Origin: a virus
Reading direction: 5' to 3' (one strand)
DNA: 26,066 bases
IMG/VR virus record: IMGVR_UViG_3300042261_002226
Location: 1 to 26,066 of that record
A program made the translations under genes and the position numbers. The notes below the pieces were generated by a model. That model did not search any database. It was not told the origin of the DNA and saw nothing but the letters and a program-made list of their open reading frames with translations. Shown here piece by piece: positions 12,891 to 18,594 of the stretch. How positions within the stretch are numbered: position 1 is the stretch's first letter; each line of letters starts with the position of its first letter.

Positions 12891-13024
12891 AGTATTATTG
12901 ACGAACATAAAAACTATGCACCATAGCTGACACTCTTTTCGGCTAATGTTTCGTCTACTGTCAGATAGACCGATATGCACTCCACAGTAAGCCGGGAGAT
13001 GGCATACCGTTCGTCAATAATACT
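12891..13024 (-). ncRNA. Candidate 134-nt structured RNA inside the tRNA cluster
   Basis: A perfect 16-bp stem (12891-12906 with 13009-13024) encloses nested pairings: 12915-12924 with 12999-13006 (two-base bulge), 12940-12944 with 12990-12994, and 12956-12961 with 12984-12989. A competing 6-bp helix, 12927-12932 with 12959-12964, could make a pseudoknot or switch. Its ends lie two bases from the tRNA-like element and two from tRNA-Lys, so it would be cut out with them. T4 carries stable RNAs of similar size and unknown function (species 1 and 2) among its tRNAs. Confidence 0.65.
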
Positions 13025-13026
13025 TG

Positions 13027-13099
13027 TGCGCCCGGAAGGACTCGAACCTTCGCAACTCACATTAAAAGTGTGATGCTCTACCAACTGAGCTACGAGCGC
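13027..13099 (-). tRNA. tRNA-Lys (anticodon TTT)
   Basis: Minus strand: acceptor GCGCTCG/CGGGCGC, D-arm with AGTTGGTA, anticodon arm TCACA-CTTTTAA-TGTGA with TTT, T-arm with GTTCGAGTC and discriminator A. It is the first RNA of the cluster, directly behind the promoter at 13112-13143. CCA is not encoded. Confidence 0.96.
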
Positions 13100-13111
13100 A
13101 AAAATCACAAA

Positions 13112-13143
13112 CAAATATAAAAAATTCCTACTCCATTTCCAAA
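13112..13143 (-). promoter_or_regulatory. Main promoter of the tRNA cluster
   Basis: TTTGG, 20 bases from TTTG, then TATATTTG, an exact TAnnTTTG box followed by TTTG, 13 bases before tRNA-Lys. It is the best promoter match in the window. Confidence 0.8.
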
Positions 13144-13335
13144 TTATTTATAGATATAAAAAGTCACTTCTTCATTATCAACAATTTCCCACAATATTCC
13201 TGAATTTTTATATATGCATTTGTTTATTTCGAGATGTTCATATTTTTGGTTTGATAATTTGGAATATTTTTCTGTTGAATCAAAATAATTTCTGTTTTCA
13301 TCATCCAATTTAGACAAACCTACTTTCCTAATCAT
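13144..13335 (-). CDS. Small protein of unknown function (63 aa)
   Basis: It begins MIRKVGLSKLDDENRNYFDSTEKYSKLSNQKYEHLEINKC and ends in a beta-strand-like VTFYIYK. It is basic, charged and lacks a recognisable motif. Its ATG abuts the stop of the neighbouring paralogue gene (13336), so it is the last gene of that array, directly before the tRNA-cluster promoter, whose -33 box touches its stop codon. Confidence 0.6.
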   Translation of the reverse strand: MIRKVGLSKLDDENRNYFDSTEKYSKLSNQKYEHLEINKCIYKNSGILWEIVDNEEVTFYIYK

Positions 13336-13659
13336 TTAACTAATTGGTTTAATGTTCTTCAAAGCTTCTGCCAGTTCATCCTCATAATAGGAAAGTTCTC
13401 CGACTTTTACAACATTTTTTTTAACTTCTTTGAGTTCGTAAGAAATATTTTCAATCAGTTGAACTTCAAGAACATCTTTCCATTCATTAAAAGACTTCAT
13501 ATAAAAAAATTCCTTAAACTTTCCATTAAATATTATTCCAACAGCGTCAAGATGTTTTAAGTCTGTAGTGCTATCAGTCCAAGTGTAACCAATTGAAAAC
13601 AAATGTTTTTGAACTTTCTCTGAATGATCAGGAGAATGAATTTTGATTTTATACATCAT
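13336..13659 (-). CDS. Tandem paralogue C of the 'IKIxSPEHS' family (107 aa)
   Basis: ATG 13659 (MMYKIKIHS) matches the starts of its two paralogues and follows the upstream TGA by two bases; a TTG at 13665 is less likely. The family layout is an N-terminal Y-x-I-x-I-x-SPxHS-x-KVxKHLFxxGYxW block, a variable middle and a strongly conserved C-terminal SYELKEVKKNVVKVGELSYY plus EDEL-A-ALKNIKPI. The middle has diverged here (EFFYMKSFNEWKDV). The shape suggests a small adaptor or antagonist with a variable surface, but no function is known to me. Confidence 0.8.
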   Translation of the reverse strand: MMYKIKIHSPDHSEKVQKHLFSIGYTWTDSTTDLKHLDAVGIIFNGKFKEFFYMKSFNEWKDVLEVQLIENISYELKEVKKNVVKVGELSYYEDELAEALKNIKPIS

Positions 13660-13661
13660 TG

Positions 13662-14018
13662 TCAAATAGGTTTAATGTTCTTCAAGGCATCTGCGAGTTC
13701 ATCCTCATAATAGGAAAGTTCTCCAACTTTCACAACATTTCTTTTAACTTCTTTGAGTTCGTAAGAAACTGTTTCTATGAGTTCTACTTCTTTGTTGTGA
13801 GACACGATGAATTTTTTTTCTCTATCAGACCAATAAATTTTTTTGACTTCCCCGTAACAATTGAGTTCTCCGAAGAAAAAATACATAGGATAGTTTATAA
13901 TTTTTATTCTATCAAAATATAGAATAGAATTATAAGCCCAAGTATAACCAAGAGAGAAAAGATGCTTCTCAACTTTCATCGAATGTTCAGGAGATTTGAT
14001 TTTGATTTTGTAATTCAT
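13662..14018 (-). CDS. Tandem paralogue B of the 'IKIxSPEHS' family (118 aa)
   Basis: It begins MNYKIKIKSPEHSMKVEKHLFSLGYTWAYNS and ends SYELKEVKRNVVKVGELSYYEDELADALKNIKPI, almost identical at the end to the copies at 13336 and 15657. The middle (LYFDRIKIINYPMYFFFGELNCYGEVKKIYW) is aromatic-rich and unlike the other copies. It is immediately upstream of paralogue C, so one arose by tandem duplication. No membrane or catalytic signature. Confidence 0.82.
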   Translation of the reverse strand: MNYKIKIKSPEHSMKVEKHLFSLGYTWAYNSILYFDRIKIINYPMYFFFGELNCYGEVKKIYWSDREKKFIVSHNKEVELIETVSYELKEVKRNVVKVGELSYYEDELADALKNIKPI

Positions 14019-14035
14019 TTTAAATAGGTTTTATG

Positions 14036-14272
14036 TTATTCAAATTCATCAATACCTTTCTCAAGGAAATTTACAATTAAACCAAATTTCCAGATATTTA
14101 GAGTAATTGAAAGACCCATCAAATCTGATATATAAACACTAAAGCGAAAAATTTCATCATCTGTATTAGAACTTGCGAAGATAGTAAATATATATCTATT
14201 TTTCAATTTACCTATAACTATTTCAGACCAATTATAGTACTCATTGCTTTTTTCGAAACTAAACCATTTCAT
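14036..14272 (-). CDS. Small protein of unknown function (78 aa)
   Basis: It begins MKWFSFEKSNEYYNWSEIVIGKLKNRYIFTIFASSN and contains FRFSVYISDLMGLSITLNIWKFGLIVNFLEKG. Alternating hydrophobic residues suggest a beta-rich soluble domain rather than a membrane protein. No family recognised. It starts six bases after the stop of the 98-aa gene and ends 17 bases before paralogue B, so it is part of the same operon. Confidence 0.65.
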   Translation of the reverse strand: MKWFSFEKSNEYYNWSEIVIGKLKNRYIFTIFASSNTDDEIFRFSVYISDLMGLSITLNIWKFGLIVNFLEKGIDEFE

Positions 14273-14278
14273 TTTTTA

Positions 14279-14575
14279 TCAATTTGAAGATTTCTTTAAG
14301 ATAATAAAATCACCATTACGAAGCAAGCGAACGGGTTTGACTTTTTCGCAAGAATAGCCATAATATTCACCTTTTTCCCATTTTGTAAATTTTTCTGCTT
14401 GTGTTCTGGAGATTGGTTTAGCAGTAAGAAGTTTGGTTGATTTAAGCCAAGTTTCACGTTCTTTTTTAGAATGAAAAGCCACGACAGTTTTAGTATTGGC
14501 AAATCCAGAACAATAATCAATGGGATAATCGCCAGTAAAATTATCGGAAAGCGCGTAGAAATAATATTTAGACAT
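14279..14575 (-). CDS. Phage protein of unknown function (98 aa)
   Basis: The protein begins MSKYYFYALSDNFTGDYPIDYCSGFANTKTVVAFHSKKERETWLKSTKLL and continues with SRTQAEKFTKW. The N-terminal part, a YYFYAL strand then a helix with 'F-x-S-K-x-E-R-E-x-W', has the look of a small alpha/beta domain present in many accessory phage proteins. Two internal Cys (21 and about 75) are not in a metal pattern. Function unknown. It is downstream of the 58-aa gene and the hairpin-borne promoter at 14841-14890. Confidence 0.7.
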   Translation of the reverse strand: MSKYYFYALSDNFTGDYPIDYCSGFANTKTVVAFHSKKERETWLKSTKLLTAKPISRTQAEKFTKWEKGEYYGYSCEKVKPVRLLRNGDFIILKKSSN

Positions 14576-14632
14576 GATATTTTAATTTGATTCGATAGCC
14601 ATTAGCATCATTATAAATGTAATGAAAGCGAT

Positions 14633-14809
14633 TCACATATCCAAGCAAATAATTTTCACAGAATCATAAAAGCTTTTTATCTTCTTTTTTTCATTCTCTG
14701 CTTCTTCCAAAGTTTTAAAGCGTTCAGGAAGAAGTTTGTTAATAGTAACAGAAGGTTTACCATTATCAAATTTATATTTTCCAACTGAAATTCTCAAAGC
14801 GTAGCACAT
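14633..14809 (-). CDS. Short gene, 58-aa protein of unknown function
   Basis: ATG at 14809, TGA at 14633-14635. The product opens MCYALRISVGKYKFDNGKPSV, continues TINKLLPERFKTLEEAENEKKK and ends SFYDSVKIICLDM. The pattern of strand, turn and long charged helix (ERFKTLEEAENEKKKIKSF) is protein-like and codon use matches the neighbours. It lies 50 bases downstream of the promoter at 14859-14889 and upstream of the 98-aa gene. No family recognised. Confidence 0.6.
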   Translation of the reverse strand: MCYALRISVGKYKFDNGKPSVTINKLLPERFKTLEEAENEKKKIKSFYDSVKIICLDM

Positions 14810-14840
14810 AATCTCATCATTTAAGAATTAGAATGGTTTT

Positions 14841-14890
14841 ATTTGGAAATCCTACAAAGAAAGATAAGAAATTTTGTAGGATTTCCAAAT
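14841..14890 (-). promoter_or_regulatory. Promoter folded into an 18-bp inverted repeat
   Basis: Bases 14841-14858 are the exact reverse complement of 14873-14890. The minus-strand -33 TTTG (14886-14889) lies in one arm, the -7 TATCTTTC (14859-14866) in the loop, and the start region in the other arm. On the plus strand the hairpin is followed by a run of nine or more T (14892-14900), a proper terminator. It can be read as an operator, a terminator for antisense transcription, or both. Confidence 0.7.
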
Positions 14891-14900
14891 ATTTTTTTTT

Positions 14901-15392
14901 TCACCAAGAAGATCTATACTCAAGCCACCAAGAACATTTAGGATCGGCTCCGTAGACTTCAAGAAGTTTCTCAAAGGTTTCTTTAGTATCTTTCAAGTCT
15001 TCAAAGTAATATTCATCAATTGCAGTAGAGCCAAAGAAGAACCCAGAAGTAGGAGGAAGAAGTTCGATAATTAGTTTTTCCTGTTTCTGTTTAGAATCTT
15101 CATCAAGAATGACATTAATGACATTCAAGAGATTTTTAATATCAGATGAAGATACGTCATAACTTCCACAATCGACCACACCTGCTTGAACATTCTTAAC
15201 GAACCAATTATGAATGGCATTAGCCTTTCTCCAATAGATTACGTTAAACTCAATAGTTTTAGGTTTCCAAGATTCGGGAAGACCAAAAGAAGAAGCAATT
15301 GATTTAGCATGTTCAATAGCGTCAATTGTCTCTTTCCTATCGTCAAAGTTGGAAAGATACACTTTAGCATTGAGATACATATCAAGACCCAT
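14901..15392 (-). CDS. 'MGLDMYL...YWRKANAIH' phage protein (163 aa)
   Basis: This matches a widespread phage and prophage family recognised by MGLDMYL at the start, IYWRKANAIHNWFV near residue 52, SGFFFGSTAIDEYY near residue 113 and a Trp-rich end (WWLEYRSSW). It is sometimes annotated with enzyme names without experimental basis; function is unknown. An unusual AGGAG eight bases before the ATG (CAGGAGTTTTACTATG) is one of the few Shine-Dalgarno-like sites here. The shorter gene at 16024 shares the YWRKxxxLHxW block and the WW end and is probably a distant paralogue. Its promoter is at 15425-15456. Confidence 0.85.
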   Translation of the reverse strand: MGLDMYLNAKVYLSNFDDRKETIDAIEHAKSIASSFGLPESWKPKTIEFNVIYWRKANAIHNWFVKNVQAGVVDCGSYDVSSSDIKNLLNVINVILDEDSKQKQEKLIIELLPPTSGFFFGSTAIDEYYFEDLKDTKETFEKLLEVYGADPKCSWWLEYRSSW

Positions 15393-15424
15393 AGTAAAAC
15401 TCCTGTTTGATTAATGAAACTTCT

Positions 15425-15456
15425 TAAGGATAAGAAATTTTGTTAAGACTTGCAAA
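15425..15456 (-). promoter_or_regulatory. Promoter of the MGLDMYL gene
   Basis: TTTG, 20 bases, TATCCTTA, 33 bases before the ATG at 15392. The -33 box lies just outside the stop of the upstream gene. Confidence 0.55.
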
Positions 15457-15654
15457 TTATTTACCGTAGATTTTAGGATAAGTAAAGCCCATCAAGAAAG
15501 CGTTAAGTTCATTAACATCTTCACATACAAATAGCAAATTATTTTTCTCATCGAAGAGTTTAAAGCGTTCTGTGTACCTCTCACAAGTAAGTTTATATTT
15601 GTCAATAAGGTCAGAACACAGTTCCCAGCAGCCGATAATTTCGTTGTGAGTCAT
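15457..15654 (-). CDS. Small protein of unknown function (65 aa)
   Basis: It begins MTHNEIIGCWELCSDLIDKYKLTCERYTERFKLFDEKNNLLFVCEDVNELNAFLMGF. A helix, a two-strand hairpin and a final helix are suggested (RFKLFDEKNNLLFVCEDVNELNAFL). The hairpin followed by VNELNAFLxGF is common in small phage proteins but the family has no assigned role that I know. It follows paralogue A by two bases. Confidence 0.7.
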   Translation of the reverse strand: MTHNEIIGCWELCSDLIDKYKLTCERYTERFKLFDEKNNLLFVCEDVNELNAFLMGFTYPKIYGK

Positions 15655-15656
15655 TT

Positions 15657-15989
15657 TTAAATAGGTTTAATGTTTTTCAAGGCATTTGCGAGTTCATCTT
15701 CATAATACGAAAGTTCTCCGACTTTTACAACTTTTCTTTTAACTTCTTTAAGTTCGTAAGAAACTGTTCCAATCAGTTCTACTTCAGCATTTCCACATGA
15801 AACAGTATCTCCAAGAGAATAGAAAATGCGTTTTTCTTTAGGATAGAATATGAAATATGTTCGACTATGATTCGTCGTCATATTATAACGAAATGCAGAA
15901 CCATCGCTCCATTTATAACCAATATCAAAAAGATGTTTCAGTACTTTTTCCGAATGTTCGTTAGATTTAATTCTGATTGTATAGCTCAT
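15657..15989 (-). CDS. Tandem paralogue A of the 'IKIxSPEHS' family (110 aa)
   Basis: It begins MSYTIRIKSNEHSEKVLKHLFDIGYKWSDGSAFRYN and ends SYELKEVKRKVVKVGELSYYEDELANALKNIKPI. N- and C-terminal blocks match the copies at 13336 and 13662; the middle (NHSRTYFIFYPKEKRIFYSLGDTVSCGNA) differs. It is separated from them by about 1.6 kb, so the three copies arose by at least two duplications with divergence limited mostly to the middle. Function unknown. Confidence 0.82.
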   Translation of the reverse strand: MSYTIRIKSNEHSEKVLKHLFDIGYKWSDGSAFRYNMTTNHSRTYFIFYPKEKRIFYSLGDTVSCGNAEVELIGTVSYELKEVKRKVVKVGELSYYEDELANALKNIKPI

Positions 15990-16023
15990 TTTTAAATAGG
16001 ATTAATGTTTTTCAGAGAAACAA

Positions 16024-16347
16024 TTACCACCAAGAATCATAATAAAGTGCGAAACCTTCATTTAAAACTTTTCTTGCGTTTTTAATAAATTTCAAATCAT
16101 TTTCATCAATATCATCATATTTTTCGAGATTATCCAAATCTTCTAAAGTAAGGCGAAGAGGGCAACAATTAAATATGTTTTCCCCACCTTTTTCTTTATA
16201 TAGATTTTCCATCCATCGATGCAAATTATGATGTTTTCTCCAATAATGAATTTCAATGTAATTTGGGAAATCTTTTCCTATATCATAATTGAAATCATCA
16301 ATAACTGATTCTGCTCTAACTTTATATGCGTATTGGTCGAGAGCCAT
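16024..16347 (-). CDS. 'YWRKHHNLHRWM' phage protein (107 aa)
   Basis: It begins MALDQYAYKVRAESVIDDFNYDIGKDFP, followed by IEIHYWRKHHNLHRWMENLYKEKGG, FNCCPLRLTLEDLDNLEKY and a Trp-rich end (ALYYDSWW). The LDxYAY start, the YWRKHxxLHxWM block and FNxxxLxLxxEDLxxL are the signature of a phage family of unknown function, related to the longer protein at 14901. Conserved His, Trp and Arg residues would fit a binding or catalytic pocket but nothing is proven. Its promoter is at 16430-16461. Confidence 0.85.
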   Translation of the reverse strand: MALDQYAYKVRAESVIDDFNYDIGKDFPNYIEIHYWRKHHNLHRWMENLYKEKGGENIFNCCPLRLTLEDLDNLEKYDDIDENDLKFIKNARKVLNEGFALYYDSWW

Positions 16348-16429
16348 TATTGGTTTATTTTAATTAGAATTATTTTCCGTGGATTCATCACATTTCAGAA
16401 AATGCTGATAAATTTTATTTACCTGCAAC

Positions 16430-16461
16430 CCATTATAAAAAGAATAAAGGAGTTTTCCAAA
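16430..16461 (-). promoter_or_regulatory. Promoter of the 16347 unit
   Basis: TTTGG, 20 bases from TTTG, then TATAATGGGTTG, 83 bases before the ATG at 16347. It is the only clear signal in the 146-base gap. Confidence 0.55.
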
Positions 16462-16493
16462 TTTTACGTAAAAGAAATCAAGCATTATTTTTT

Positions 16494-16709
16494 TTATCTG
16501 CAATTATTAAACAAATCATCCAAAAAGTCTTCCCAACTAACATTACTATTTTTTTCATGATGCCATTTACATCCTTCATACAACCTAACGATTATATGCA
16601 TAGGAATCAGAACTTTAGTTCCGTCGATGGTACAACTGACAATATCGCCATTTGGGGAAAATCCTGTCAGTTTTCCATCAAAATCTAATACGCCATTTTC
16701 AATTTTCAT
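16494..16709 (-). CDS. Small beta-rich protein of unknown function (71 aa)
   Basis: It begins MKIENGVLDFDGKLTGFSPNGDIVSCTIDGTKVLIPMHIIVRLYEGCKWHHEKN and ends acidic. The first 40 residues look like a small beta-barrel (repeated Gly-turn-strand units, SPNGDIVSCTIDGTKVLIP). Its ATG overlaps the stop of the upstream gene (ATGA), indicating translational coupling. No family recognised. Confidence 0.7.
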   Translation of the reverse strand: MKIENGVLDFDGKLTGFSPNGDIVSCTIDGTKVLIPMHIIVRLYEGCKWHHEKNSNVSWEDFLDDLFNNCR

Positions 16710-16948
16710 TTTGAATTATTTTTTAAATTATTTCTGATATTCAAAATATTTTTACAACGTTCTTCTGAAAGTCCAGTAAAATGTTGAATATCTTGAAATT
16801 CATATATTCCATCAAGCAAATCTAAAAATGCCCCTGCGAGTTGGTCAAAAGTAATTAACGAAAAAAATTCTTCATGTACAAATTCTTTTTTGACCTTTTT
16901 AGATGATTTAGGTTTATTTGAAAGAATTTCTTCTGATTTCTTTTTCAT
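16706..16948 (-). CDS. Small protein with possible helix-turn-helix (80 aa)
   Basis: A Lys-rich, Ser-rich N-terminal tail of about 25 residues (MKKKSEEILSNKPKSSKKVKKE) is followed by a helical domain, FDQLAGAFLDLLDGIYEFQDIQHFTGLSEERCKNILNIRNNL. The second part, with EFQDIQHFTGLSEERCKNIL, has the spacing of a helix-turn-helix, so DNA binding is possible but unproven. It overlaps the downstream gene by four bases and starts one base from the upstream stop. Confidence 0.7.
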   Translation of the reverse strand: MKKKSEEILSNKPKSSKKVKKEFVHEEFFSLITFDQLAGAFLDLLDGIYEFQDIQHFTGLSEERCKNILNIRNNLKNNSK

Positions 16949-16949
16949 G

Positions 16950-17198
16950 TTAATTAAGAGATGCTTTGATTGTGTTCATTGCTTTGTTGAACTCGTTTGT
17001 AGATTTGCCAAATATATATCCTTTCTCGTAAAAGCTATATAAAATTTCTGCTTGTTCTTCTCGGTAATCTTCATAGAATAATTTTAAACCTTCTTTAAAA
17101 GACTCAAAAGATTCTGACTCAACTTCCAAATATCCTTCTGTATAACCAGAAGCGAAGGTTAAATAAGTAAGAATTTCAGTATTCATTTTTGTTTTCAT
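16950..17198 (-). CDS. Acidic small protein of unknown function (82 aa)
   Basis: Two in-frame ATGs are possible (17198 and 17186, MNTEILTYLTF); I list the longer. It is acidic and helical (EVESESFESFKEGLKLFYEDYREEQAEILYSFYEKGYIFG), with a Gly-Tyr-rich start, and looks like a small soluble alpha protein. No motif recognised. It overlaps the end of the gene at 17176 by 23 or 11 bases depending on the start, a typical operon overlap here. Confidence 0.7.
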   Translation of the reverse strand: MKTKMNTEILTYLTFASGYTEGYLEVESESFESFKEGLKLFYEDYREEQAEILYSFYEKGYIFGKSTNEFNKAMNTIKASLN

Positions 17199-17421
17199 TT
17201 AGTTTATCGTCAAAATCTCCTGATATAAAATTTCTCCAATCCATATGAGACTTGAACTCATAGACAAAAGTTATACTTATATCAAATTTATTGTCAATTC
17301 GTACATTATATCTTTTTTCTACTTCATCCCTTATTTTCCAAACAGAAGGAAAATAAGTCGATTGAATAACAACGTTTCCATCGCCTTCATAAGTTTTGAA
17401 ACCAATCAGAAAATGTTTCAT
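17176..17421 (-). CDS. Small protein of unknown function (81 aa)
   Basis: It begins MKHFLIGFKTYEGDGNVVIQSTYFPSVWKIRDEVEKRYNVRIDNKFDISITFVYEFKS. The pattern of strand, strand, helix, strand (FLIGFKT, NVVIQS, SVWKIRDEVEKRYN, ISITFVYEFKS) is that of a small alpha/beta domain seen in many accessory phage genes. The end is Asn/Lys/Glu-rich. No function can be assigned. It is downstream of the membrane protein gene by 13 bases. Confidence 0.72.
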   Translation of the reverse strand: MKHFLIGFKTYEGDGNVVIQSTYFPSVWKIRDEVEKRYNVRIDNKFDISITFVYEFKSHMDWRNFISGDFDDKLNENKNEY

Positions 17422-17434
17422 AATTTATTTTAGA

Positions 17435-17692
17435 TTAGATAAAGAGCGTGGCAATCCATGTGATAAGAGCAAGAATAAGACCAAGCTGACCAATACCAGG
17501 AACAAATCCAATAAGAAGTCCATGCCACCAAAGAACAACAGGAACCTTTCCAAAATGAATCAACCAAGTGTTAATCACGTAAGGAAAAGTAAATGCGTTC
17601 AGAACCATAGAAACAATCATTACAAACAGAATGCCAAAACATCCTGCAAGACCAATTACATTATCATCATTAAATTTCATTTTGTTTTTCAT
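17435..17692 (-). CDS. Small membrane protein (85 aa)
   Basis: Two hydrophobic segments are visible: about residues 12-35 (VIGLAGCFGILFVMIVSMVL) and about 62-85 (FVPGIGQLGLILALITWIAT), joined by a loop with VINTWLIHFGKVPVVLWWHG. The short Lys/Asn-rich N-terminus suggests a cytoplasmic start. ATG 17692 and ATG 17680 are both possible. It overlaps the upstream zinc-ribbon gene by 23 bases. A holin-like role is conceivable from size and topology, but the location in a block of early accessory genes argues for a membrane accessory protein. Confidence 0.75.
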   Translation of the reverse strand: MKNKMKFNDDNVIGLAGCFGILFVMIVSMVLNAFTFPYVINTWLIHFGKVPVVLWWHGLLIGFVPGIGQLGLILALITWIATLFI

Positions 17693-17918
17693 TTTGTTTT
17701 GTTTTTAAAAATTCATAATTATAATTTTCTGACCATTCACGACCACAATCTACACATTCCAAGTCAACAATGCAAATATTTTTTATAATATTTTCTGCTG
17801 CAAGATGAACTTCTTTAGAATTGCAATGAGGACAAGTCTTGGAATCATTTTTCACATAGAAAAGAAATTGTTCTTTTTCCTCTTCTGATAAGGAAAACAA
17901 TATGAACTTATTTTTCAT
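17670..17918 (-). CDS. Small zinc-finger protein (82 aa)
   Basis: CPHC near residue 30 and CVDCGREW near residue 55 form two zinc knuckles 21 residues apart, a zinc-ribbon layout, between an N-terminal helix (LSEEEKEQFLFYVKND) and a Lys/Gln-rich C-terminus. It may bind nucleic acid or a protein partner. It overlaps the upstream gene by four bases (ATGA) and the downstream membrane protein by 23, so these three are translated together. Confidence 0.75.
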   Translation of the reverse strand: MKNKFILFSLSEEEKEQFLFYVKNDSKTCPHCNSKEVHLAAENIIKNICIVDLECVDCGREWSENYNYEFLKTKQNEKQNEI

Positions 17919-18262
17919 GATAATCCCATAAGAGTTTTAATCAAGTTCTGTCGTTTCCAAGAAGATTCCATAGATTCTTTGATTTGCATGGTCATGGCTT
18001 TTGCGAACTCTTCAACAATTTCCGTTCCAGCCTTAACTCCAACTTGAATAAGACCATCTTTAGATTCTGTAAGAGAAGAAAGAATTTCGGGAATTACTTC
18101 TTCTGCTGTCCATTTCTTAACTGCCTCTGTAATTAAATTTGATGCAGCATAATTAAAATTAGTAGTAATAGTTTTAACTGCTTCTGTTTTAAGTGAATTG
18201 ATAATATCAGGCTTTGCGTTCTCAATAATATTGTCAATTTGTTCCTGTGAAAGAGTAATCAT
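17915..18262 (-). CDS. Helical phage protein of unknown function (115 aa)
   Basis: The protein begins MITLSQEQIDNIIENAKPDIINSLKTEAVKTI and is almost entirely helical, with amphipathic stretches AVKKWTAEEVIPEILSSLTE and AGTEIVEEFAKAMTMQIKESME. This looks like an oligomerising or coiled-coil protein without catalytic residues. It ends in MGLS, overlapping the zinc-finger start. I do not recognise the family. Confidence 0.75.
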   Translation of the reverse strand: MITLSQEQIDNIIENAKPDIINSLKTEAVKTITTNFNYAASNLITEAVKKWTAEEVIPEILSSLTESKDGLIQVGVKAGTEIVEEFAKAMTMQIKESMESSWKRQNLIKTLMGLS

Positions 18263-18282
18263 TTTTTTTTTAATTTTAATTT

Positions 18283-18573
18283 TTAAATCAAAGTTAAGCC
18301 AGTTGTATTCTGAATATAAGCATTCTTAATTTCGGTTTCTGTATAAGCAACCCCAACAAAATTATTGCTATTCATTTCAATTTCGTTGACAAGCTCAGAT
18401 GCAGTAATAATAAATGGAACAAATCCCAAACCATTCTGATTTGCTGTGAGAATAAATGGTTTGGAAATAATCCAAATATCATCTTTTGTCTCAATAAACT
18501 TTCCTACAACCTCTTCTTTTGTAGTCAGCTTAATTGAAATAATGTCATGTTCAGTAAATTTAGTGTTTTTCAT
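18283..18573 (-). CDS. Sm-like (LSm/Hfq-type) phage protein, probable
   Basis: The 96-residue protein has DIISIKLTTKEEVVGKFIETKDD followed by KPFILTANQNGLGFVPFI and a C-terminal TGLTLI. The order 'L-T-T-x-E-E-V-x-G-K', then an acidic turn, then a strand with KP, resembles the Sm1 motif of LSm-fold proteins that T4-like and cyanophage genomes encode in multiple versions. Such proteins usually bind RNA. The resemblance is at motif level and the Sm2 motif is not obvious, so a generic small beta-barrel is the alternative. Confidence 0.6.
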   Translation of the reverse strand: MKNTKFTEHDIISIKLTTKEEVVGKFIETKDDIWIISKPFILTANQNGLGFVPFIITASELVNEIEMNSNNFVGVAYTETEIKNAYIQNTTGLTLI

Positions 18574-18594
18574 TTTGTTTTTGTTTTTGTTTTT

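Noticed and set aside
12159-13114. Reading frames across the tRNA region, such as 12159-12404, 12478-12930 and 12914-13114
   Set aside because: They run over tRNA genes or their complements and translate cloverleaf sequences; none has an independent sign of coding.
17435-17692. Holin for the endolysin at 810-1421
   Set aside because: The topology would allow it, but the gene lies 16 kb away in an early-type accessory operon and is coupled to a zinc-finger gene.
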